Source: Haladaptatus salinisoli
GTDB lineage: Archaea; Halobacteriota; Halobacteria; Halobacteriales; Haladaptataceae
Direction of reading: 5' to 3'
NCBI RefSeq assembly: GCF_020614375.1
Contig: NZ_CP085331.1
Coordinates: forward strand, 124,001-188,000
Length of the DNA stretch: 64,000 bases
The notes under the pieces are model-generated. The model was not told the origin of the DNA and made no database searches. It worked only from the letters and a program-made list of their open reading frames with translations. Below, in pieces: positions 25,666 to 34,688 of the stretch. The position numbers and the translations under genes were made by a program. Numbering within the stretch: the stretch's first letter is position 1; each line of letters opens with the position of its first letter.

Positions 25666-26835
25666 ATGAGTGGACATACCTCACAGAGTGAGTCCGACGG
25701 CGAGACGACATCCTCGGGTTCCGAAGATAGGGAGCACAACACTAGAAAACGGCGGACACTCCTGCTCTCAATGGCAGGAGCGTCTGCTTCGCTACTGGCT
25801 GGCTGTTCAAGCGAATCCAGTGGCGATGGAGGTGGCAGTAGCGGTGGTAGTTCTGGTACAACGACGGGCCAGACACTTAAGGTGGCTGTCTGGAGTGGCC
25901 AATACCATACCTATTTCAAGAACACCATCAAGCGGATGTACGAGGAGGAAACTGGCGCAACAGTGAAACTCGTACCCGGGTGGAGTGCGATTATTTCAAA
26001 AATCAAAAGCGCTCCCGAGGACGATCCGCCTTACGACATCGCAGTCACAGAGGGACAGATGTATAATCAGGCGCAAGCAGAGAACCTCTTCCTCAAAATT
26101 CGAAAAGAAAACATACCGAATCTGAACAAGGTGTATCCCTACATCAAGAATCTTCGGTCAACGAAGTACGGAGCCCCGTTTGACGGGGCACCCGTTGGTA
26201 TAATGTATAACAATCAGAAGATCAACTACGACATTAGAGACTGGCAAACTCTCATTGACAATAAGACGCGCTTGACGATGGACGGCGGCTTCTATGCGTA
26301 CACGATACACATCGCTGCTATCGTCGCCGATCAAATGCCAGGGGTTGAAGAGATATACAATAAACGGCACCACGAGGTGCCGTTCAGAAGGGTGAAAGAT
26401 TTCAACACAACCTCATTCTACAGTACGGGTGCCGAACGATGGCAGCATATGCAACTGCGCATCGCCAACGCGGCCCAGACGTATTTTGGCGTCTCGATGG
26501 GACGTAAGGCCGATAATGACTGGATATCGGTCACGCTCCCGGAGACAACAACGGGATACTACGACCATTATGGTGTCGTCCGTGGTACAGATAAACGCGA
26601 GATGGCCGAACACTTCCTCAACTTCATGCTCCGGACGGACGTTCAGAACAAGTGGGGCAAGACTAGCCATCAACTACTCGCTAATAAGAATGCAGAGCAC
26701 TCTCAGGCCGCACAGCAGGCCGGTTTCCCCTCGACCAACCAGGAGTACAAAAATTTCCACTTCCCCAACTATGAATACCTCACGGATTACTCGGCTAAGT
26801 TTAGTAGGAAATTCGAAAAGCTCAAGCGATCATGA
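25666..26835 (+). CDS. ABC transporter substrate-binding lipoprotein (spermidine/putrescine type, Tat)
   Basis: A 389-residue periplasmic-type binding protein. The N-terminus has a twin-arginine signal KRRTLLLSMAGASASLLAGC with a lipobox (LLAGC), so it should be exported folded and anchored by lipid outside the cell. After a Gly/Ser linker the mature domain begins LKVAVWSGQYHTYFKNTIKR and has PYDIAVTEGQMYNQ and GAPFDGAPVGIMYNNQKI, as in PotD/PotF-like extracytoplasmic proteins. Its ATPase and permeases are encoded at 29383-32235. The ligand may be a polyamine or another organic solute. Confidence 0.88.
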   Translation: MSGHTSQSESDGETTSSGSEDREHNTRKRRTLLLSMAGASASLLAGCSSESSGDGGGSSGGSSGTTTGQTLKVAVWSGQYHTYFKNTIKRMYEEETGATVKLVPGWSAIISKIKSAPEDDPPYDIAVTEGQMYNQAQAENLFLKIRKENIPNLNKVYPYIKNLRSTKYGAPFDGAPVGIMYNNQKINYDIRDWQTLIDNKTRLTMDGGFYAYTIHIAAIVADQMPGVEEIYNKRHHEVPFRRVKDFNTTSFYSTGAERWQHMQLRIANAAQTYFGVSMGRKADNDWISVTLPETTTGYYDHYGVVRGTDKREMAEHFLNFMLRTDVQNKWGKTSHQLLANKNAEHSQAAQQAGFPSTNQEYKNFHFPNYEYLTDYSAKFSRKFEKLKRS

Positions 26836-26880
26836 TGGTATCGCCACAGTCAGCTGATTCCCCCTTAAATCAATAGATTC

Positions 26881-28386
26881 ATGGATAATTCAGACATCCT
26901 AACCAGGCACGAAGACGCAATTACTGAGATAACGACCGATGCAAAGTTCACTCCTTGGATAAACGGGAAGCAGTATCTCCCTGACCAGGATGTAACTATC
27001 GAGACCATTGACCCAGCGGTGACTCTTCCTATTACGGCGATTCCCGCCTGTGACAGTGGTGACGTCGATGCTGCGGTCAAAGCGGCCGGAGACGCCTACG
27101 ACCGTGAATGGGCGGCGACTCTGCCCGCTGAGCGGGCGACGATGCTTCGTAAGTGGGTTAACGTGTTACGAGACCACGAAGACGAACTGACCCGACTAGA
27201 GTGTCTTGATACCGGCAAACCCATCGAACAGGCTCGCGGAGAAGTTCGGGCAGCATTCGATACCCTGGACTATTATGCCTCGCTCTGTCGAACTATCAAT
27301 GGCGATCAAATCGCCGCCAGTGAGGATCTCCATGCCTATACTCGCAAAGAACCGTTCGGCGTGGTTGGGCAGATAATCCCATGGAACTTCCCTATTTGGT
27401 CATTGACCTGGAAGCTCGGGCCTGCTCTTGCAACCGGTAACACATCGGTTTTGAAACCAGCGCAGGATGCACCGCTGACAGCGATCCGCGCTACGCAACT
27501 GTCGAAAAACATCTTCCCAGATGGAGTGATTAACGTCGTTCCTGGGACAGGAAGTGATGTAGGGAATGCGCTAACCAGCCATAGAGACGTCCGGAAGGTG
27601 TCGTTCACTGGCAGTCGCAAGGTCGGCGAACTTGTCATGCAAAATGCCGCAAATCATATTGCACCCGTAACCTTGGAACTCGGTAGTAAGTCACCATTCT
27701 TGGTCTTTCCCGACGCCAACCTCTCGAAAGTCGCACAGGCCATTGCCGACGGTATCTACTACAGTTCAGGGGAAATTTGCGATGCATTCTCAAGAACCAT
27801 CGTCCACAAGGACATCTGCGAGGAGTTTCTCGACGCTTTCCTCGCGGCCGCCGATGAGTATACTTGTGGAGACCCTCTTGACGAGGACACGACAATGGGG
27901 CCGTTGACCACCGAAGACCAGTACGAGTCCGTCCAGGAATACATCTCTCTTGGAAAGAAAGAGGGTTCGAACCTTGTGTATGGTGGTGGAACGCCCGCTG
28001 AATCACTGGAACACGGGTGGTATGTTGAACCGACCGTGTTCACCGATGTGGATAATGATATGCGTATCGCTTGCGAGGAAATATTTGGTCCAGTTCAGAC
28101 TATCCAGACGTTTGATAGCTACGAACAAGGTATCGACCTAGCAAACGATACTAGATACGGTCTATCGGCCGGTATCGGAACCAAAGATATCTCGCTCGCC
28201 CACCGCGCGGCCGCGGATCTTGAAGCTGGGATAGTCTACGTTAACGACTATGGCCCTATCCTCCCCGAAGCACCCTACGGCGGCTTCAAGGAGTCAGGTA
28301 TTGGCAATGATCTCGGCGAAGAATCCCTCAACCATTATTTACAAACTAAGAGCGTTTATATGAATCTTGAGGACCCAACGCGCTAA
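26881..28386 (+). CDS. Aldehyde dehydrogenase (betaine-aldehyde/aminoaldehyde type)
   Basis: A 501-residue NAD(P)-dependent aldehyde dehydrogenase, full length. Seen: the coenzyme region VVGQIIPWNFPIWSLTWKLG and SFTGSRKVG, the base region TLELGSKSPFLVFPDA (Ser replaces the second Gly of ELGGKSP), the catalytic Cys in SSGEICDAFSR, and EEIFGPVQTIQTF with EAPYGGFKESGIG at the end. It sits 45 bp after the substrate-binding protein, inside the transport module, so it likely oxidises an aldehyde made from the imported compound. Aminoaldehydes are attractive given the polyamine-type transporter, but this is inference. Confidence 0.93.
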   Translation: MDNSDILTRHEDAITEITTDAKFTPWINGKQYLPDQDVTIETIDPAVTLPITAIPACDSGDVDAAVKAAGDAYDREWAATLPAERATMLRKWVNVLRDHEDELTRLECLDTGKPIEQARGEVRAAFDTLDYYASLCRTINGDQIAASEDLHAYTRKEPFGVVGQIIPWNFPIWSLTWKLGPALATGNTSVLKPAQDAPLTAIRATQLSKNIFPDGVINVVPGTGSDVGNALTSHRDVRKVSFTGSRKVGELVMQNAANHIAPVTLELGSKSPFLVFPDANLSKVAQAIADGIYYSSGEICDAFSRTIVHKDICEEFLDAFLAAADEYTCGDPLDEDTTMGPLTTEDQYESVQEYISLGKKEGSNLVYGGGTPAESLEHGWYVEPTVFTDVDNDMRIACEEIFGPVQTIQTFDSYEQGIDLANDTRYGLSAGIGTKDISLAHRAAADLEAGIVYVNDYGPILPEAPYGGFKESGIGNDLGEESLNHYLQTKSVYMNLEDPTR

Positions 28387-28818
28387 TCGTGGTCACGTGA
28401 ATTTACCTGTGATTGAATTGTTGTTTCGAGGTTTAATACCTACTCCGTATAAGTTAACGGAAGTCACCGAGACAGACGATGCCAATACTGTTGATGAAAC
28501 AGATGACGGTGACTGTTGACATCAGTTGTCCACTTGTGTTTACCGTCCTCGGAAACAACATCCTGAGGTCGTTCATACCTATTAAAGGGTGAATCATATG
28601 AAAGTCGATTCACCTTCTGCGAGTGCTAGCCACTGAAACGATGGTAAATAACCCTGACGATAGCAATACTCACCTTATTGCCCCCTCGCTAGTGTTCGCG
28701 TTAGGTGACCTCGTACTTTCACGTTCCGTCTGTACTACTCACACTGCCACTTTCCATCCTTATTTCTCTTGATTGTTCACCTCGGACAGGCGCTTTTTCT
28801 GAGTGAAGCCACAGCGTC
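28387..28818. other. Intergenic gap
   Basis: About 430 bp without a supported gene. A short acidic reading ending near 28519 (codons for Glu, Thr, Asp) could be the tail of a lost gene, but nothing upstream supports it. Confidence 0.3.
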
Positions 28819-29187
28819 ATGGATAAGTACGATAAAACCAGTAATTGGAGTGTGGTGTCCGAAGAGACTACACCCTCGTCGACTGAGCGACCGGAGTGGT
28901 GGGAGAAAAATGAGCGACTTCGTGAAGAGATGGGATTGCCGGGTTACAAACCGCCCAAGTTCTCCGACGGCGTTTTCACACATAACGTCGTAAAACAAAT
29001 AGAGGACAAACACGGTTGTTCCATTACATTTCGGTCAAAACAGCCACGCTATCCTTCTCAGTGGGAGATCCACGTCGATGGTAGGTGTATCGAGACGACC
29101 GCTCGCCGACGGACAGACTCCGGGAACACGATCTATCAACTTTCATCGACGGCATTTATAAAACTCATTGAATCTGCGCTCAACTAA
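28819..29187 (+). CDS. Conserved-looking haloarchaeal small protein, unknown function
   Basis: A 122-residue acidic protein without membrane segments. It has a Ser/Thr-rich N-terminus, a Trp-containing helix EWWEKNERLREEMGLPGY, the segment PPKFSDGVFTHNVVKQIEDK and a beta-rich part ITFRSKQPRYPSQWEIHVDG. The ordered mix of helix and strands and normal codon use make it a credible gene. It lies between the aldehyde dehydrogenase and the ABC ATPase on the same strand, so it may belong to the transport module. I do not recognise the family. Confidence 0.6.
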   Translation: MDKYDKTSNWSVVSEETTPSSTERPEWWEKNERLREEMGLPGYKPPKFSDGVFTHNVVKQIEDKHGCSITFRSKQPRYPSQWEIHVDGRCIETTARRRTDSGNTIYQLSSTAFIKLIESALN

Positions 29188-29382
29188 TGCAGTCAAAACT
29201 TAAGACGATATATTTTACCCATCGTAGTCATATTCGGAAGATGTTTCCGCATACATATCATGGATATTACGGAAATTTATATGATGTTAGATGAAACATA
29301 TTACCCTATGTGTGGAAGTCACACACTCACAGGCCTGTCCGACTGTACAGCTGCTTTGCTCGCGTTGGGTGGTTGATTCGCC

Positions 29383-30513
29383 ATGAGTGCAATCGAACTC
29401 GAAGACGTAACGAAAAGGTATGGGAGTTTCAACGCTGTCGACGATTTATCCCTTCAGGTAAAGGAGGGGGAATTGCTGTGTGTGCTCGGTCCAAGTGGAT
29501 GTGGAAAATCGACGACTATGCGGATGATCGGTGGCCTCGAGCGACCGACAGAGGGCGGCGTTCACATCGCGGGTCAAGAGGTCACGCAGCAACCACCCTA
29601 TGAACGCGACTGCTCCATCGTCTTTCAGGATTGGGCGTTGTTTCCTCATAAGACGATATTAGAAAACGTCGCATTTGGGCTGAAGATGGATGGTATTGAT
29701 AAAACCGAGCGAAAGGAACGCGCGCGGGAGACTCTCGAAATGGTTCAACTCGATGGGTTTGAAGATCAGAAACCTAAGGAGCTCAGTGGCGGTCAACAAC
29801 AACGAGTCGCACTGGCGCGTTCACTGATAATTGAACCCCATGTACTGTTACTCGACGAACCGCTGTCAAATCTGGACAAGCGCTTAAAAGAGGAGATGCA
29901 GATCGAGCTTAAAGAAATTCACAAGGAACTGGATCAGACGATGGTTCACGTCACTCACGACCAGAGCGAGGCGTTCACGCTGGCTGATCGTATCGGCATC
30001 ATGAATAACGGCGAACTTGTTCAAGTAGGGGCACCGCCGGATGTGTACAATAACCCCGAAAACCAGTTCGTAGAAGAGTTTCTCGGCGATACTAACTTTC
30101 TTGAAGGAAAAGTCGTTGAGACGACCTCAGATGGAGTCGTCGCCGAAACGGATCTTGGATGCCACGTAGACATCCCCGTCAAGAACCGAAAGGCAGCCCC
30201 AAGCAGAGGCGAATCGGTGTCCATCTCCTTGCGGCCGGAAAATATGCGAATCCGGCAATCTAAAATTCACAATATCAAGGCCGACGGCGGTGATTCACGA
30301 TGTGCAGTAGGTGGGCAGGTCGATAATGTAATCTACCGTGGTTCAATGACGCGACTGTACATCAACACCGGGTCGCGGAAGATATTTATCGAGCAACAGT
30401 ACGATCCAGACAACGAAATCGAAGAACAGCAGGACGTTGTTATACAATGGGATCCCGAACGGTTAGTTGCCTTCGACGGTGAGGAAACTCAGTTTACTGC
30501 CTTCGAGAAGTAA
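29383..30513 (+). CDS. ABC transporter ATPase, spermidine/putrescine/Fe3+ type (PotA-like)
   Basis: A 376-residue importer ATPase. Seen: Walker A GPSGCGKST, Q-loop FQDWALFPHKT, signature LSGGQQQR, Walker B VLLLDEPLSNLDK and the switch His in MVHVTHDQSEA, followed by a TOBE-type regulatory C-terminus (about 240-376) with FLEGKVVE and SISLRPENM. It powers uptake through the two permeases that follow; it ends 2 bp before the next ATG. A TATA-like element near 29274-29283 could start this sub-operon about 100 nt upstream. Confidence 0.93.
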   Translation: MSAIELEDVTKRYGSFNAVDDLSLQVKEGELLCVLGPSGCGKSTTMRMIGGLERPTEGGVHIAGQEVTQQPPYERDCSIVFQDWALFPHKTILENVAFGLKMDGIDKTERKERARETLEMVQLDGFEDQKPKELSGGQQQRVALARSLIIEPHVLLLDEPLSNLDKRLKEEMQIELKEIHKELDQTMVHVTHDQSEAFTLADRIGIMNNGELVQVGAPPDVYNNPENQFVEEFLGDTNFLEGKVVETTSDGVVAETDLGCHVDIPVKNRKAAPSRGESVSISLRPENMRIRQSKIHNIKADGGDSRCAVGGQVDNVIYRGSMTRLYINTGSRKIFIEQQYDPDNEIEEQQDVVIQWDPERLVAFDGEETQFTAFEK

Positions 30514-30515
30514 GT

Positions 30516-31430
30516 ATGAGTATGAAATTGCAACAAAGCTCTTTCCTCAGTCAACTTGGAAAGTGGCTCCAGCGTGGCTCCTCACGGGCAAAATTACTGA
30601 TGGTTCCACTCATTGTTTTCGAGATAATATTTTTCATTGTACCGTTACTTTATCTTGTCCGTATCAGTCTCTACTCACCTACTGGTGCTGGTGCATATGC
30701 TGCGGGAACATGGTCTATCCGCAGCTATGTTCAAGTACTTACCTCGGACCTTACCATCGGACTAATAATATTCACGGTGAAGTTCACCGTCGTGGTAACC
30801 GTCGTAACGCTCATGCTTGCGGTGTTGCTATCCTATGCTGTCTGGAGAGCCAAAGGGATGTTGAAGACCGTCCTGCTATTTACGGTCATCCTCCCACTGT
30901 TGACGACGCTCGTCGTCAAGCTCTACGCGTGGTTACTGTTATTATCCCCTATTGGACCATTCAATAGCCTCCTGGTGAGGATTGGCGTCATCGAGCAAAC
31001 AATGATACTAATGAATAATTTCTTGGGGACGGTCGTCGGTCAAGTTTATACTGCACTCCCCTACGCGACGTTGGCCATCTACAGTGTAATGTCGACCATT
31101 GAGTGGAAGACAGTTCAGGCGGCCCGCGATCTTGGGGCGAGCCGACCACGCTCATTCTTCGAGGTGGTGCTGCCACAGACACTGCCGGGGATCTCTGTAG
31201 CTACGGTAATAACCTTTGCTTGGGGCGTTGGCGCGTATGCTTCGCCCGCTCTCTTGGGGTCGGCCAGTGAAACAACTTTCGCCATTGAGGTCGAACGGTT
31301 GATGCTTCAGCAGTTTAACTGGCCGGTCGCCAGTGCACTGTCGATAATTCTTCTTATCTTCGTCCTAATATCAGTTCTGCTCATGTTCACAGCCATGAAT
31401 TACTGGGGAGGTGACGAGATGCATGTTTAA
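30516..31430 (+). CDS. ABC transporter permease 1 (PotB-like)
   Basis: A 304-residue membrane protein with about six transmembrane helices (about 29-50, 84-110, 120-145, 160-180, 220-245, 270-295). The EAA loop AARDLGASRPRSFFEVVLPQ that contacts the ATPase is clear. N-terminal residues are polar and cytoplasmic. It follows the ATPase by 2 bp and overlaps the second permease by 8 bp, so all three are made from one transcript. Confidence 0.92.
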   Translation: MSMKLQQSSFLSQLGKWLQRGSSRAKLLMVPLIVFEIIFFIVPLLYLVRISLYSPTGAGAYAAGTWSIRSYVQVLTSDLTIGLIIFTVKFTVVVTVVTLMLAVLLSYAVWRAKGMLKTVLLFTVILPLLTTLVVKLYAWLLLLSPIGPFNSLLVRIGVIEQTMILMNNFLGTVVGQVYTALPYATLAIYSVMSTIEWKTVQAARDLGASRPRSFFEVVLPQTLPGISVATVITFAWGVGAYASPALLGSASETTFAIEVERLMLQQFNWPVASALSIILLIFVLISVLLMFTAMNYWGGDEMHV

Positions 31431-32235
31431 TTCATATGCACTCGAACGCATAGAAATATTTGCATTCCGTGTTGTATACGGACTACTCGCATTTCTGATG
31501 GTGCTGCCGTTACTAGTGGTTATCGGCACCTCGTTTGGCTCAACGGGGCAGCTGGTCTTCCCGCCGCGTGGATTTTCACTGGTCTGGTACAACCAGTTTC
31601 TCTCAAACCCGTCATGGAAAGGAGCAGTCGTGAACAGCTTAATTACATCCTCGGGAACAGCGGTACTATCTACTTTCTTAGGTGTAACTGCTGCATTTGG
31701 TCTGAAAGGCGTCGAATCAAAGTCGCTGCAATACTTCGTCCCCATCGCCTTACTACCGCTCCTCCTGCCGGCAGTAGTTATCGCGGTCATCCTACTGACC
31801 TACCTTAGCGAATTGGGTCTCCATCGCTCGTACTTTGCAATCATTATTGCACACTCGCTGTGGGCGACACCGCTAGTGTTCTTCATTATGCAGGCTGTGC
31901 TCGCCCAGTTTGACTGGCAACTGAGGGACGCGGCCAACGACCTTGGCGCTGGTCCCATTCGGTCATTCGCCGAGGTCATTCTCCCGAATGTGAAAAACGG
32001 GATTTTTGCATCGGCACTTATCGCATTTATCATTAGCCTACAGGAGTTCGTTATGGCGCTGTTCCTGTCAGGACAGGACACCCGTACCATTCCGGTGTTG
32101 GCGTGGATCGGGCTTAGGAATGAGCTTGACCCGACCATCAGCGTTGTTTCGACGTTACTCATTGTGGTGGCCATGCTCTTAGTAGTGCCTGCTGCACTCG
32201 CCATCGGTCTAGAACGGCTGGCCAAACAGCTTTGA
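31423..32235 (+). CDS. ABC transporter permease 2 (PotC-like)
   Basis: A 270-residue membrane protein with six hydrophobic segments and the EAA loop DAANDLGAGPIRSFAEVILP. The ATG at 31423 is favoured because it overlaps the end of permease 1 by only 8 bp; an in-frame GTG at 31411 would add four residues. With permease 1, the ATPase and the Tat lipoprotein it forms a complete type I importer. The next gene is the convergent IclR regulator. Confidence 0.92.
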   Translation: MFNSYALERIEIFAFRVVYGLLAFLMVLPLLVVIGTSFGSTGQLVFPPRGFSLVWYNQFLSNPSWKGAVVNSLITSSGTAVLSTFLGVTAAFGLKGVESKSLQYFVPIALLPLLLPAVVIAVILLTYLSELGLHRSYFAIIIAHSLWATPLVFFIMQAVLAQFDWQLRDAANDLGAGPIRSFAEVILPNVKNGIFASALIAFIISLQEFVMALFLSGQDTRTIPVLAWIGLRNELDPTISVVSTLLIVVAMLLVVPAALAIGLERLAKQL

Positions 32236-32354
32236 TTCCTTTCTAACGGCTCTTCTGTCCTCGGTCTCTGCCAGCGGATATGTCTGCTTATGTCTCTCTT
32301 TGTGAAATGCGGAAGTTTGCGCGTGAGCAGCGAAGAGGTCCCTACGCCATGATT

Positions 32355-33128
32355 TCACTGGATATTCGGCTCGTTGTAGTTGAGTTCAATGACGTTCACT
32401 GATTGTAAAAGTTTCTTTGGGAGCTTGGTTTCGAGTCGGTCGCCGGCGAACCGGTGTGTCGGCCCGGCGATGCTCAGTCCACCGAGGATGTTGTTACTCT
32501 CGTCAAGAATTGGTGCACCGATAGAGCGCATTCCTTCGCGAAACTCTTGACGGTCGTAAGCGTAACCTCGTTTACGAATTGCATCAAGTTCCTCGTACAA
32601 TTCATCCCTTGTCGTAATGGTTTTGTCAGTCTGGGCTGGCAATCCATGTCGGTTGATAATCTCCTCGACTTCATCTTCAGACATATACGCCATAATTGCC
32701 TTGCCGGTGGCCGAACAATGCAGCCTAATTCGTGTTCCCGGAATTGCTGGGTATTGAATATCCGCGTTGTCCTGAGCGACATCAAGGTAGACCCCTCTTC
32801 CGTGCTCCTCTACTATGAGTGTTATCAACTCTTTGGTCTCTTTCGCGAGTTTGCTGACAGTTGGTGTCCCCTTTGCGTAAAGTGGTAAACGCTTGCGGAC
32901 GATCTCCCCTCGTTGCAAGAACTTAAGCCCAAGCTTGTACTTTGATCCCTCCTTGATGACGTACTCAAGTTCCCGGAGCGTCGCAAGGTGGTTGTGAACT
33001 ACGCTTTGAGGCCGCTCAACAATTCCTGCGAGTTCTGTGACCCCGACTGCTTTGTGTTCTTCAAGGGTTTCTATTATCTCTTCCATTGTATAGAGGGCTT
33101 TGACAGGGTTATTCGCCTGCATCACCAT
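32355..33128 (-). CDS. IclR-family transcriptional regulator
   Basis: A 257-residue regulator. Seen: N-terminal winged helix (about 10-70) with MEEIIETLEEHKAVGVTELA and SVVHNHLATLRELEYV, and an effector-binding GAF-like domain (about 80-250) with RIRLHCSATGKAIMAYMSED, RGYAYDRQEFREGMRSIGAP and LGGLSIAGPTHRF. IclR proteins usually control nearby catabolic genes in response to an aromatic or small acid. It is convergent with the ABC permease and adjacent to the amidohydrolase/Rieske module, which it most likely regulates. Confidence 0.92.
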   Translation of the reverse strand: MVMQANNPVKALYTMEEIIETLEEHKAVGVTELAGIVERPQSVVHNHLATLRELEYVIKEGSKYKLGLKFLQRGEIVRKRLPLYAKGTPTVSKLAKETKELITLIVEEHGRGVYLDVAQDNADIQYPAIPGTRIRLHCSATGKAIMAYMSEDEVEEIINRHGLPAQTDKTITTRDELYEELDAIRKRGYAYDRQEFREGMRSIGAPILDESNNILGGLSIAGPTHRFAGDRLETKLPKKLLQSVNVIELNYNEPNIQ

Positions 33129-33439
33129 GAGTTACTAAATTGCAATCGTGGTATAAAATACCTTCCCCGTTTAAGAATGCGGTCTCTTGACCGGTACTAC
33201 TTCCAGAGCCCTACCGTAGTAGCCACTAACTCAGACCAGTAGTGAGGGTACTTGCGTCTATTCCGCTTACGAATTTTCCTCAGTAAATCCACAGCGCTTG
33301 TTTCCAAAGTGGATCGCTCAAATAAAACAATGATTTGCAGATGACGCTCCCGTGTCGCCCTTCCCACCGTTATTATCCAGCTATTAAAGACTGACAAACA
33401 GTCGCTTTCAGAGAGGCGATATCAGTCGTCGTAGACAAT

Positions 33440-33453
33440 TTGTCGTACGACAA
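33440..33453. promoter_or_regulatory. Perfect 14-bp palindrome, candidate operator
   Basis: TTGTCGTACGACAA is a perfect inverted repeat about 42 bp upstream of the 43-codon membrane peptide and YeiH genes. A related half-site GTCGTAGACAA lies just before it (33428-33438). It could bind a dimeric regulator of the transporter genes; no known site is matched. Confidence 0.35.
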
Positions 33454-33494
33454 CTAAATCTGTATGTTGTTCCCCCTTCTAACTAACTACTACT

Positions 33495-33626
33495 GTGTTC
33501 AACTACGCTCACATACTGGGATACGTATTTCAGAGGTGGATGAACCTTGAAACTGACTGGAAAGCTATTTGTCTTAGCTTTTTCCTGCTTCTCATCGTTT
33601 TCTTTGGTATCCCTATTCCTTGGTAA
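33495..33626 (+). CDS. 43-residue single-span membrane peptide upstream of YeiH
   Basis: A GTG-started frame encodes VFNYAHILGYVFQRWMNLET, then a membrane span AICLSFFLLLIVFFGIPIPW that ends the protein. It stops 3 bp before the ATG of the YeiH-type transporter, so translation is probably coupled. Charged residues before the span suggest an N-in orientation. Too short for common gene finders. It may be a small subunit of the transporter, but the family is not known to me; a decayed N-terminus of a longer protein is the alternative. Confidence 0.5.
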   Translation: MFNYAHILGYVFQRWMNLETDWKAICLSFFLLLIVFFGIPIPW

Positions 33627-33629
33627 ACG

Positions 33630-34628
33630 ATGAACCGGACGCTCATCCCAGGGTTTCTCTTTCTTCTCATGATCGGTCTTGTTGCACGCCTCATCGCATC
33701 AACTGTCCCAACTGTGAACTACCTTATTGTCACAATCACTCTCGGTTTTGTTATCGGCAATACGTACGGAGTTCCGAACTGGGCTAGTCCGGGTGTCGGA
33801 ACTCATAAATTCTGGCTTGAGACTGGAATCATTGTCATGGGTGCAAGCGTGGCGTTCGATCATGTGGTCGCTGCCGGGCCGATGATACTCCTCCTTGTTA
33901 TAATCACCGTCGTAATAACTATTCTCACCGTCGAATTCCTCGCACGTTTTGTTTTCTCAATTCACGAAGAGACGGGGTCGCTGCTCGCCGTAGGCTCGGG
34001 AATCTGTGGGGTTTCGGCCGTCGTCGCCACCTCCGAAAGTATTCACGCTGATGATACACGCATCGCGTACGCTGCAGCAACAGTTCTCCTGTTCGATTCG
34101 GTGACGCTCCTTGCATACCCGCTCGTCGGTCACGTTCTCGATCTTTCTAGCACGGTCTTCGGTATCTGGGCCGGACTGACCATGTTCAGTACGGGTCCTG
34201 TTACTGCTGCTGGGTTCGCATTCTCGGAAACCGCCGGTCAGTGGGCTCTTCTCGTAAAACTCACCCGTAACTCGATGATCGGATTTGCTGTCATCGCATA
34301 TGCGGTATACTATACCCGCCAAGGTCACACCGACACCGCCGACAGTGTGTCCGGTGGTTGGCGGTTCATCTGGAGTATCTTCCCAAAGTTCGTTCTCGGG
34401 TTTCTGGGTTTGATGATCATCGCGAACCTCGGATTTCTCAGTAGTCAACAGATCACGTCACTCTCAAACGGATCCAACTGGGCATTCCTTTTTGCATTTG
34501 CGGGACTCGGTCTTGAAATCCGGTTAAAGGAGCTCCAAAAGACGGGATATCGACCGATTCTTACTATCCTTGTTGGACTACTTATTATCGCTACGACAAT
34601 GCTACTCGTTGTACGGACATTCTTCTGA
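33630..34628 (+). CDS. YeiH/UPF0324-type putative sulfate exporter family membrane protein
   Basis: A 332-residue protein with about ten hydrophobic helices. Typical family pieces are seen: FVIGNTYGVPNWASPGVGTH, LETGIIVMGASVAFDHV, LLAVGSGICGVSAVVATS (the conserved GxGICGxSA motif) and the final helix FAFAGLGLEIRLKELQKTGY. Members are proposed to export sulfite/sulfate-like anions or act on taurine-derived sulfite; direct evidence is scarce. The 43-residue peptide precedes it and an HTH_10 regulator follows on the same strand, 60 bp on. Confidence 0.88.
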   Translation: MNRTLIPGFLFLLMIGLVARLIASTVPTVNYLIVTITLGFVIGNTYGVPNWASPGVGTHKFWLETGIIVMGASVAFDHVVAAGPMILLLVIITVVITILTVEFLARFVFSIHEETGSLLAVGSGICGVSAVVATSESIHADDTRIAYAAATVLLFDSVTLLAYPLVGHVLDLSSTVFGIWAGLTMFSTGPVTAAGFAFSETAGQWALLVKLTRNSMIGFAVIAYAVYYTRQGHTDTADSVSGGWRFIWSIFPKFVLGFLGLMIIANLGFLSSQQITSLSNGSNWAFLFAFAGLGLEIRLKELQKTGYRPILTILVGLLIIATTMLLVVRTFF

Positions 34629-34688
34629 CCTCCAAAACCATGCCCCAGTCAGCAAATTTTTTATTGAGTAATTATTCAACTACTATAT

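Noticed and set aside
33925..34448. Minus-strand open frames inside the YeiH-type gene
   Set aside because: Charged, motif-free shadows of a clear membrane-protein gene.
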